In this document: positions 1 through 5,840 of the stretch, in pieces
Position numbering within the stretch: position 1 is the stretch's first letter
How the letters are laid out: each line of letters starts with the position of its first letter
Assembly: GCA_039026975.1 (NCBI GenBank)
Contig: JBCCLI010000273.1
Coordinates: 1-8,875, forward strand
Length of the DNA stretch: 8,875 bases
DNA from: JBCBKZ01 sp039026975
GTDB lineage: Bacteria > Bacteroidota > Bacteroidia > J057
Reading direction: 5' to 3'
Program-made: the position numbers and the translations under genes
Notes under the pieces: generated by a model
Databases searched by the model: none
What the model was told of the DNA's origin: nothing
The model's input: the letters and a program-made list of their open reading frames with translations, nothing else

Positions 1-301
1 TGAAAAAAATACAAATGTCTTCCTGATAGGAAGTAATGTAGAGACCTACATCCCCCTCAAGAAAGAGTCAAAGCGGAACTATGAAGGAAGTAGAATCAGA
101 CATTTTAGAGAAGGGGCAGAAATTCAGCTGGTAGCCATCCAGTATGATAATGATGATGATCCCTATTTTGCCACTAGAACAGTAGATCTTGGGAGAGGCT
201 TAAGGCAGGGAAAGAAAGATCCCCGTCCTTACATGAAGACAAAAGTGAAATTCAAGAGGACTGACAAAGGGGGACTAGAAGCGCTGCTAGAAGACTTATA
301 G
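1..301 (+). CDS. Hypothetical protein, C-terminal fragment (5' end outside window)
   Basis: An open frame (codons begin at base 2) runs from the left edge to a TAG at 299-301, giving the last 99 residues of a protein whose start lies upstream. The only in-frame ATG is late, in codon 79, so this is a truncated gene and not a short complete one. The fragment is hydrophilic, with no membrane segment. It has a short acidic run (DNDDD) about halfway along and a basic stretch (KTKVKFKR) near the C-terminus. The alternation of short hydrophobic and charged residues suggests beta-rich structure, but this is weak inference. I do not recognise the family. A strong intrinsic terminator begins 24 bases after the stop, which supports a real, expressed gene ending here. 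The next gene is convergent. Confidence 0.7.
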   Translation, partial: EKNTNVFLIGSNVETYIPLKKESKRNYEGSRIRHFREGAEIQLVAIQYDNDDDPYFATRTVDLGRGLRQGKKDPRPYMKTKVKFKRTDKGGLEALLEDL

Positions 302-324
302 AAATTTATACCAGTTGTTAGTCA

Positions 325-361
325 TTGGCTCAAAATCATTGATTTTGAGCCAAATTTTTTT
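325..361 (+). terminator. Strong intrinsic terminator for the left-edge gene
   Basis: The stem pairs 325-337 with 341-353, 13 uninterrupted Watson-Crick pairs around a 3-base loop (ATT). After one A it is followed by a run of seven T (355-361). The hairpin plus U-tract works only in the plus direction. On the minus strand the bases after the stem (TGACTAACAA) contain no T-run. The stem overlaps the last codons and the stop codon (336-338) of the convergent minus-strand gene. Confidence 0.88.
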
Positions 362-1994
362 GGATATATGCTTCACTAAAGGTGTACATATCGAAGTATT
401 TACCCTCCTCAATGAGAATGGCATGATCTATCACGTGCCTGGTCAAACTAGAACCGAATTTTCCTTCCATCATGATCCTCTCCATTTGATCTTTCTCTAC
501 CAGAACCAAATTTGTATTTTCAATAAGCTGCATGAGGAGTAAGTCACTGTAGATTGAAAAGAGGCTTTCACCATCATGTGTCCAGTCAGCGGCCAGGGGA
601 TTACGTGATTGGGTTAGGTAATGAGCTACAGGCATACCCGGGAGAACCGTGTAGCTATCTTCTTTCCCAGTGGTATGCATTTTTAGCTCTTCCAGCTTCT
701 CTGCATTAGCAGGACTTGTATATATTCCCGTTAGCGCTGGAAATGGTGTAGATAAGTAATGGGTAAGGGCTGGGCGTACACCATCTCTGTAGTGGTAGTG
801 ATTAATAAATGAATAGGCCCATAAAAGGAGAATAGCTACTACCCCAAAGAAATATCTGGGTACCCTGAAATCAAATTGGTCATATAGAATAAATAGGAAG
901 GCAAATAGCATGGGAGTAAAGTATAGCATAGGGATATTATACCCCCAGCTAATAGAAACACACCATGCCACGGCAAGCTGTGCTAGTAGCATGGCATTTG
1001 CTTTGGTGTTAACCCAGCTTCCTTTAATACCCATCCACATAGCTATCAGGAAAAATGATTGACTAAATCCGAATCCTGGTTCCGCATAGGTAGAAGTCGA
1101 AAGAACCCTATACAGGTTTAATCCTATCAGTCCGAAGAAGAGTCCCCAGCTCAAAAAGCCAGGTAAGTTATTCCAGGGCTTAGGGAAAATCCACCTGTTC
1201 TGAATCCGCCATCCTATCCAAAAAGGGATAGCGATGAATACAAGGGCCTTCCCGTAGGAGAGAATGCCTTTCTCCCATAAGTCTGCCAGGGAGCTACTGC
1301 TAGTCGTTTGGAGTAGAAAGGAAGATAGGTAGTCTGGCAAGAACATCCACAAACTGAGAAATAATAAGCCTATCCCTATGAGAATGGACAGAGAAGCGTA
1401 CAGGCCATGCCGCCACCCATGTAGGATGCCAGATAACAGCATACCCGCCGGAAGCATAGGATAAAAAGCCTGCTTGGATAAGGCTGCTAGTAGAAGAAAA
1501 AAAAGACCGATAAAAGAGGTAGTCCAGTGGGCTTGCTTAGCCCTGCCTATAGCATATAATCCCAGAGAGGACCAGAATATACCATCTACCGTATGCCAGG
1601 CCATAGGAGGGAAGTTATGCGCGCTGCAAATGAAGGCCATAGCAGCAAATATGGCAGGGGAGATGCCGATAGGCTGGAAGTCAAAAAAATCCTGTATGGT
1701 ACGGGTACATACCCACACACTCACGCTAATCATTACATAGAAGAGCAGCCTGTCAACAAGAATAGGAGAGGGGAAATAGTGGGAAAGGGTGTGTAGATAA
1801 AGAGTGAGGGGAGGCCTGACATAAATAAAATCCAGGTAGGGAATTTCTCCATTATAGATTCTCCAGCTAAGTCCAAGGATAAACCCCTGGTCAGTATCAG
1901 AAAATCCATACATGCCATGCCAAAGGAAATAGGCCAGACCCAGGAAGAGACTGACAGTTCCCACGCTGAACCAACTGGCTAAACGGTATTGCAT
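336..1994 (-). CDS. Polytopic membrane protein, probable GT-C-type glycosyltransferase
   Basis: A 552-residue integral membrane protein with about ten or more hydrophobic segments across residues 8-400 and a soluble C-terminal part (about 400-552). TM1 is near residues 10-28. It is followed by an acidic DTD (33-35) in the first extracytoplasmic loop, then an NGEIPY-LDF segment (48-56) and RPP (60-62). An acidic motif in the first large loop plus 'nGe-PY-dF...rPP' is typical of GT-C membrane glycosyltransferases (GT39/GT83-like, ArnT/PMT fold), which use polyprenyl-phosphate sugars on the periplasmic side. Sugar and acceptor cannot be told from the sequence. The ATG is supported by an in-frame TAG three codons upstream. 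The gene starts 21 bases after the LptG-like permease stop, without a clear Shine-Dalgarno, so it is probably cotranscribed and linked to lipopolysaccharide or envelope glycans. Its stop lies inside the opposing terminator stem. It could instead be a related non-enzymatic membrane protein. Membrane topology is sure; enzyme class is moderately sure. Confidence 0.8.
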   Translation of the reverse strand: MQYRLASWFSVGTVSLFLGLAYFLWHGMYGFSDTDQGFILGLSWRIYNGEIPYLDFIYVRPPLTLYLHTLSHYFPSPILVDRLLFYVMISVSVWVCTRTIQDFFDFQPIGISPAIFAAMAFICSAHNFPPMAWHTVDGIFWSSLGLYAIGRAKQAHWTTSFIGLFFLLLAALSKQAFYPMLPAGMLLSGILHGWRHGLYASLSILIGIGLLFLSLWMFLPDYLSSFLLQTTSSSSLADLWEKGILSYGKALVFIAIPFWIGWRIQNRWIFPKPWNNLPGFLSWGLFFGLIGLNLYRVLSTSTYAEPGFGFSQSFFLIAMWMGIKGSWVNTKANAMLLAQLAVAWCVSISWGYNIPMLYFTPMLFAFLFILYDQFDFRVPRYFFGVVAILLLWAYSFINHYHYRDGVRPALTHYLSTPFPALTGIYTSPANAEKLEELKMHTTGKEDSYTVLPGMPVAHYLTQSRNPLAADWTHDGESLFSIYSDLLLMQLIENTNLVLVEKDQMERIMMEGKFGSSLTRHVIDHAILIEEGKYFDMYTFSEAYIQKNLAQNQ

Positions 1995-2015
1995 CTGGAG
2001 CTACTTAGCGATGAT

Positions 2016-3116
2016 TTACTTAGGTGCAATATGGAGTAAAAATAGGGATATTGGAAAAAAAACGAAGTTGGGAAGCCACACACCTAGCCAGGGAGGCAGG
2101 CTGTCTCCTACTATGGCCTGCCCTGCGAATAGTAAGGCGATGAAAATGAAGCAAATCAGTAGCCCTAAGCCTATCTGAAGAGCAATGCCCCCTCGGGATT
2201 TCCGGGAAGACATGGCAAATCCTATGAGCGTAAGAATGATAATAGCAAGGGGATCTGCAAATCTCCTGTGTCTTTCTATGTAAAGTTCTTTGAGAATGTC
2301 TGATCCTCGCATCTCTTCCAGCTTAGTGTATTCCAGCAGGACAGGGAGGGTCATACTTTCCGCTTTTTGCTCCCTGATGAAAATATCATCCGGCGTCAGC
2401 AGAAACATGGTATCCAGCCTATTAGTAATACTGAGACTTTCATCCTCTCCATCTATATGCCGGGTTCTCACCTTTTCCAGTAACCAGTTCTCAGTGGAGT
2501 CTACCCAAATAATCTTTCGTGCATTAATCTTGGTCACAATTTCTCCATCCTCTATTCTCTCTAGCGAAAAGTTGTGGCCTTCTTTCCGTTTTTCATTGTA
2601 ATAGCTGATGTACACATAGGTGTCCAGGGCCACCTTTTTATGGATGTCTTTGGTGCTAGAAATACGCTTAGAGCGCATCTCATACTTATACTCGAAGTCT
2701 AACTGACGGGCAGTAGACTGCGGTACCAGGTAAGCTTTCAGATAAAAGGAAACACCAGCCAGTAAACAAGCAGCCATGATGTAAGGGACTAATAACCGAT
2801 AATAGCTTACTCCTGAACTTAATAGAGGCACTATCTCTGTCCGCTGGGCCATTCTGGAAGTAAAAAAGATGACCGCAAGGTAAATGCAAATAGGCGCCAG
2901 ACTACTCCCCCAAAAGGGGACAAAATTCAGATAATAGACAAAAATGATCTCATACAAGGAAGGATTCTTGGATAAAAACTCATCCAGTTTCTCCACTATA
3001 TCCACCACTATGCTAATGGCTATCACCATCCCCAGAATAAACAGAAAGGTGGTGATAAACTGGCGCATAATGTACCAGTCTATAATAGTCAGATATTTCT
3101 TTAACCGCTTTATCAC
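2016..3116 (-). CDS. LptF/LptG (YjgP/YjgQ) family permease, LptG-like
   Basis: This 366-residue inner-membrane protein belongs to the LptF/LptG family, the transmembrane half of the LptB2FG ABC exporter that pulls lipopolysaccharide from the inner membrane towards the LptA/C/D bridge. The layout fits the family: three N-terminal membrane segments (about 18-38, 57-85, 103-127), a periplasmic beta-jellyroll region (about 130-275), then three C-terminal segments (about 287-303, 312-333, 343-363). Length matches the usual 350-370. The N-terminal 'DWYI-RQF' followed by DIVEKLDEF (39-47) resembles LptG more than LptF, but I leave the symbol open. The start is GTG, with an in-frame TGA two codons before it. 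The first internal ATG, codon 17, would remove the conserved residues before TM1, so GTG is preferred. It is first in a two-gene unit with the downstream GT-C-like gene and is divergent from bamD. The ATPase LptB is not in the window. Confidence 0.93.
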   Translation of the reverse strand: MIKRLKKYLTIIDWYIMRQFITTFLFILGMVIAISIVVDIVEKLDEFLSKNPSLYEIIFVYYLNFVPFWGSSLAPICIYLAVIFFTSRMAQRTEIVPLLSSGVSYYRLLVPYIMAACLLAGVSFYLKAYLVPQSTARQLDFEYKYEMRSKRISSTKDIHKKVALDTYVYISYYNEKRKEGHNFSLERIEDGEIVTKINARKIIWVDSTENWLLEKVRTRHIDGEDESLSITNRLDTMFLLTPDDIFIREQKAESMTLPVLLEYTKLEEMRGSDILKELYIERHRRFADPLAIIILTLIGFAMSSRKSRGGIALQIGLGLLICFIFIALLFAGQAIVGDSLPPWLGVWLPNFVFFPISLFLLHIAPK

Positions 3117-3120
3117 CCCT

Positions 3121-3128
3121 CAAAGTTA
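3121..3128 (-). promoter_or_regulatory. Candidate -7 element of the LptF/LptG gene
   Basis: Read on the minus strand this is TAACTTTG, an exact match to the Bacteroidota -7 consensus TAnnTTTG. It ends four bases before the GTG start, so transcription would begin at or within a base or two of the start codon. I see no good -33 TTG/TTTG at the usual distance, so this is a half-promoter match in T-rich DNA. Confidence 0.4.
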
Positions 3129-3251
3129 GTATTTTCTCTGGGCGGGTTGTATAGGAAGTTGGAAAACCATGGCAGCTTTAAAGCTTTTTTAACAGTTTGA
3201 CTAGCAACCTAAGTGTAAATTGTGAGCGTTTAATGACAGAGCGACGCAAAT

Positions 3252-3267
3252 ATCTACTCAAGTAGAT
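3252..3267. promoter_or_regulatory. 16-bp dyad upstream of bamD, possible operator
   Basis: Perfect 7-base arms, ATCTACT and AGTAGAT, are separated by CA. Outward pairing stops at once on both sides. The dyad is 27 bases upstream of the bamD start and would cover the -33 region of the candidate bamD promoter. That position and symmetry fit a dimeric regulator site, but no second copy was seen in the window and no binding protein can be named. Confidence 0.3.
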
Positions 3268-3281
3268 TAGAGAAATTTTAT

Positions 3282-3289
3282 TAGTTTTG
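3282..3289 (+). promoter_or_regulatory. Candidate -7 element of bamD
   Basis: TAGTTTTG matches TAnnTTTG exactly and ends five bases before the bamD ATG, implying a leaderless or nearly leaderless transcript. No clear -33 TTG lies 17-23 bases upstream; that position is partly taken by the 3252-3267 dyad. Confidence 0.4.
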
Positions 3290-3294
3290 CCGCC

Positions 3295-4137
3295 ATGATG
3301 AGAAAAGTGCCTTTACTCTTACTGAGCTGCGTGTTGGTGGGGCTTTTATCCGTGTCTTGTTCTAAGGAGACGCGTAAGTTCAGGAAATACAGCACTAAAG
3401 GGGATATTTCACAGAAAGATTCTGCTGCTTTTTACTTCTACAATAAGGGAGACTACGACAAGTCTGGCTTCCTGATGGAAGAGCTCTTACCTATATATGG
3501 GGGGAGACCCAGGGCTGAGGAGGTGTTATACCACCTAGCCTATAGTAAGTATAAACAAAAGCGGTATCTCCTTGCAGCCTACCATTTTGAGCAGTATGCC
3601 AAGCAGTATGCTAACAGTCCCCGGTCAGAGGAATGCCTCTATATGGTAGCCTATTGCTACTATACACAGTCAGACCCTTATTACCTGGATCAGGGGTCCA
3701 CCAGGAAAGCTATAGACCAGTTTCAGTATTACCTAGTCAACTTCCCAGAGTCAGACAGAAGAGAAGACGCCAATGGCTATCTAAGTGAATTACGAGAAAG
3801 GCTAGCTAATAAAACCCTGGAGCAGGCTTACCTATACTTTAACACAGAGCAATATAAAGCCGCTGTAACTGCATTTGAGGTATTTATGCAGGAGTATCCT
3901 GACAGTAGATACAGGGAGGAAGCGGAGTTTATGATGTTTAAAAGCACTGTATCTTTGGCAGATGCTAGTACAGAAAGGAGAAAAAAGAATAGATATTTAG
4001 ATGCGTTAGACTTCTATCAAAATTTTATAGACAGGTATCCGGAGAGCGGATATATTAAGGAAGCAGAAGGCATTTTTGGTAAGGCTAAGAAAAGCTTAGA
4101 GAAAATTCTGGAAAGAGAAGAAGACGCCAACTCTTAA
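3295..4137 (+). CDS. bamD: Outer membrane protein assembly factor BamD (lipoprotein, TPR-like)
   Basis: A 280-residue lipoprotein of the BAM complex, which folds beta-barrel proteins into the outer membrane together with BamA. The N-terminus is a lipoprotein signal: basic MMRK, a hydrophobic run (5-20), then a lipobox ending at Cys22 (LSVSC, with Ser rather than Leu/Val at -3). The mature part is alpha-helical TPR-like repeats of the BamD/YfiO type. Repeated units include 'YFYNKGDYDKS' (47-57), 'YKQKRYLLAAYHFEQY' (86-101), a helix-turn ending in NSPRSEE (107-113), 'AIDQFQYYLVNFPESD' (139-154), 'TEQYKAAVTAFEVF' (184-197) and 'FIDRYPESGY' (244-253). Length is usual for Bacteroidota BamD. The start may be the ATG at 3295 or the adjacent one at 3298; an in-frame TAG at 3268 excludes anything longer. 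It is followed by rpoZ after 76 bases, an order I recall as common in this phylum. Confidence 0.93.
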   Translation: MMRKVPLLLLSCVLVGLLSVSCSKETRKFRKYSTKGDISQKDSAAFYFYNKGDYDKSGFLMEELLPIYGGRPRAEEVLYHLAYSKYKQKRYLLAAYHFEQYAKQYANSPRSEECLYMVAYCYYTQSDPYYLDQGSTRKAIDQFQYYLVNFPESDRREDANGYLSELRERLANKTLEQAYLYFNTEQYKAAVTAFEVFMQEYPDSRYREEAEFMMFKSTVSLADASTERRKKNRYLDALDFYQNFIDRYPESGYIKEAEGIFGKAKKSLEKILEREEDANS

Positions 4138-4159
4138 TTGAAATTGGCAATTATTTTTT
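4135..4159 (+). terminator. Weak hairpin with T-run after bamD
   Basis: TAATTG (4135-4140, including the bamD stop) pairs with CAATTA (4148-4153) around a 7-base loop and is followed by six T (4154-4159). The stem has one G-C pair, so it may only attenuate read-through into rpoZ. Confidence 0.3.
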
Positions 4160-4168
4160 GCACATTTG
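4138..4168 (+). promoter_or_regulatory. Candidate rpoZ promoter
   Basis: TTG at 4138-4140 and CACATTTG at 4161-4168 are separated by 20 bases, which suits the Bacteroidota -33/-7 arrangement. The -7 element matches TAnnTTTG at all fixed positions but the first. Transcription would begin near 4173, giving a leader of about 40 bases. The overlap with the weak bamD hairpin makes both calls tentative. Confidence 0.3.
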
Positions 4169-4213
4169 CGTTCCTTATTGAAGAATCCTACCATAAATTC
4201 TCAAAATAATTAA

Positions 4214-4537
4214 ATGGAGAGCAGTTTCTTATCAAAAGAGAGTTTCCTTCCAGTAGATATTTACGACCTGGAAACCAAAGGGGGCAATATCTACAGAGCC
4301 CTGGTGATAGTGGGAAAGAGAGCTAACCAGGTTACCAGTGATTTGAAAGAAGAACTGACGGGTAAGCTGGCTGAGTTTGCTCCTGCTTATGATAACCTGG
4401 AGGAAGTCATGGAGAACAAGGAGCAGATAGAAATTTCTCGCTTCTATGAGAGAAAGCCTAAAGCTACTCAAATAGCCTTAGAGCAATTCCTGGATGAGGA
4501 AGTATACTTCAGAGATCCACACGAGCACGATCTTTAA
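4214..4537 (+). CDS. rpoZ: DNA-directed RNA polymerase omega subunit (Bacteroidota type, Rpb6 family)
   Basis: A 107-residue protein matching the Bacteroidota form of RNA polymerase omega, the small subunit that helps hold the beta-prime subunit in the core enzyme. The Rpb6/omega core is at about residues 23-95: GGNIYRALVIVGKRANQV (23-40) is the helix that contains the usual 'K-R-A-x-Q' signature. It is followed by LKEELTGKLAEFAP and a 'NLEEVMENKEQIEISRFYERKPKATQ' stretch characteristic of this phylum's version. The C-terminus is acidic (FLDEEVYFRDPHEHDL). There are no membrane segments. An in-frame TAA directly precedes the ATG, which fixes the start. There is no Shine-Dalgarno; the upstream bases are A/T-rich, as is common in Bacteroidota. 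It lies between bamD and coaBC and ends at a strong terminator, so its transcript probably stops before coaBC. Confidence 0.92.
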   Translation: MESSFLSKESFLPVDIYDLETKGGNIYRALVIVGKRANQVTSDLKEELTGKLAEFAPAYDNLEEVMENKEQIEISRFYERKPKATQIALEQFLDEEVYFRDPHEHDL

Positions 4538-4562
4538 TCAGAGATCAAAATAAAGTAATATG

Positions 4563-4601
4563 TATCCGTAGTATCTTTCTGAGATGCTACGGATATTTTT
4601 T
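4563..4601 (+). terminator. Strong intrinsic terminator after rpoZ
   Basis: Bases 4563-4576 pair with 4582-4595: 14 pairs, all Watson-Crick but one T-G wobble at 4572/4586, around a 5-base loop (TTCTG). Six T follow at 4596-4601. It lies 25 bases after the rpoZ stop and 28 before the coaBC ATG, and so separates the two genes transcriptionally. Confidence 0.88.
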
Positions 4602-4610
4602 GTTAACTAG

Positions 4611-4619
4611 TATCTTTTG
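4611..4619 (+). promoter_or_regulatory. Candidate -7 element of coaBC
   Basis: TATCTTTTG resembles TAnnTTTG with one extra T and ends nine bases before the preferred coaBC ATG. A promoter is expected here because a strong terminator lies just upstream. The TTTTTTG before it is too close to be a -33 element, so the match is partial. Confidence 0.33.
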
Positions 4620-4628
4620 ACAGAGAAT

Positions 4629-5816
4629 ATGTTAAGTGGTAAGAAGATCATATTAGGGGTAAGTGCTAGCATAGCCGCATATAAGGCCGTTTACCTTCTT
4701 AGGCTTTTAGTGAAGGCTGGTGCTGAAGTAAAAGTGGTAATCACCCCCTCGGTCAAAGAATTTGTGGCGCCACTTACCTTCAGTAGCCTATCAGGAAAGG
4801 AGGTCTTTTCCGGGGTTTGGGAGGCTAACTGGTCTGAGCATGTAGCCCTGGGTACCTGGGCCGACTTGATCATTATAGCGCCTGCTACCGCTAACACACT
4901 TGCTAAAATGGCGCAGGGGATCTGTGATAATGCCTTGTTGGCTGTTTACCTGGCGGCGAGGTGTCCTGTTATGGTGGCTCCTGCCATGGACGCAGATATG
5001 TACCTCCACCCAAGCCTCAACAGAAACATAGACACCTTACAGAAAGATGGAATTCACGTCCTGCCGGTAGGGACGGGCTACCTTGCAAGTGGACTGACAG
5101 GACAGGGTAGACTATTAGCGCCAGAGGAGATAGTAGCAGCAGCTTCAGCCCTATTTGCAGAACCTCTGTTAGCAGGAAAAAAAGTCCTTATTACAGCAGG
5201 TCCTACGCAGGAAGCCATAGACCCAGTACGCTATATTACCAATCACTCTTCGGGTAAAATGGGATATGCCCTGGCTAAGGCAGCAGCAGACATGGGCGCT
5301 ACCGTCACCTTAGTGAGTGGGCCGGTAAGCTTACCTTCCCCTCAAGAAGTGAATACTATACCTGTCATCTCAGCCCATGAAATGGCTGAAGCTACCTTTA
5401 CACATGCTGGCGTACAAGATATAGTTATCATGGCAGCCGCAGTTAGCGATTATTCTCCCAGGCGGGTAGCAAGAGAGAAAATAAAAAAGAGTGGAGAGGA
5501 AATGGTACTGGAACTTTCCAAAACCACTGATATATTGGGCACTTGGGGGAAAAAAAAGCCAGCTGGTCAATTCCTGGTGGGCTTTGCATTGGAAACTGAG
5601 AATGAGAGAGAACATGCCCTGGGAAAGTTGACCCGTAAAAACCTAGATATGATAGTGATGAACTCCCTCAAAGATGCAGGTGCAGGGTTCGGGCATGATA
5701 CGAATAAGATCACCATTTTTGATAGGGAAGGGGGAGAAACATCCTTTCCCTTGAAATCAAAAGAAGAACTGGCAAAAGATATTATGCTGGAAATCGTTCA
5801 TAAAATTCACCCCTAA
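4629..5816 (+). CDS. coaBC: Bifunctional phosphopantothenoylcysteine decarboxylase / phosphopantothenate-cysteine ligase
   Basis: A 395-residue cytoplasmic enzyme for two steps of coenzyme A synthesis. The CoaB half joins 4'-phosphopantothenate to cysteine using CTP; the FMN-dependent CoaC half decarboxylates the product to 4'-phosphopantetheine. CoaC (about 1-175) shows GKKIILGVSASIAAYKA (4-20), the catalytic-type His71 in HVALG, APATANT (84-90, the PASANT motif) and APAMDADM (117-124). CoaB (about 183-395) shows ITAGPTQE (188-195), RYITNHSSGKMG (201-212, with Asn205), AAAVSDY (269-275) and EKIKK (283-287). Relative to E. coli, PAMN is PAMD (Asp121) and the Cys of the 'ACG' clamp is Ser154 (ASG). 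I recall similar substitutions in other Bacteroidota. I chose the ATG at 4629, giving MLSGKK, over a TTG at 4617 that adds four residues. The secreted DUF4835 gene follows after 24 bases. Confidence 0.95.
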   Translation: MLSGKKIILGVSASIAAYKAVYLLRLLVKAGAEVKVVITPSVKEFVAPLTFSSLSGKEVFSGVWEANWSEHVALGTWADLIIIAPATANTLAKMAQGICDNALLAVYLAARCPVMVAPAMDADMYLHPSLNRNIDTLQKDGIHVLPVGTGYLASGLTGQGRLLAPEEIVAAASALFAEPLLAGKKVLITAGPTQEAIDPVRYITNHSSGKMGYALAKAAADMGATVTLVSGPVSLPSPQEVNTIPVISAHEMAEATFTHAGVQDIVIMAAAVSDYSPRRVAREKIKKSGEEMVLELSKTTDILGTWGKKKPAGQFLVGFALETENEREHALGKLTRKNLDMIVMNSLKDAGAGFGHDTNKITIFDREGGETSFPLKSKEELAKDIMLEIVHKIHP

Positions 5817-5840
5817 GAAATAGTTGCAGCAAAGAAGCTT

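Noticed and set aside
315..542. 75-residue plus-strand open frame overlapping the end of the GT-C-like gene
   Set aside because: It lies antisense to a clearly coding membrane-protein frame, starts at the edge of a terminator stem, and has no family resemblance.
2290..2601. 103-residue plus-strand open frame
   Set aside because: Antisense shadow of the LptF/LptG gene; the Ser-rich composition mirrors the opposing charged codons.
3174..3185. 12-bp perfect palindrome AGCTTTAAAGCT followed by a T-run, considered as a terminator
   Set aside because: As a hairpin it leaves only about four stem pairs around TTAA, and no gene ends nearby on the plus strand; likely chance in AT-rich DNA.
4509..4546. 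9-base direct repeat TCAGAGATC at the 3' end of rpoZ
   Set aside because: Only two short copies 29 bases apart, one in coding sequence; no duplication boundary or mobile-element sign.
4617..4628. TTG start for coaBC adding four residues
   Set aside because: The ATG at 4629 gives the MLxGKK start usual for the family, and the TTG falls inside the candidate -7 element.
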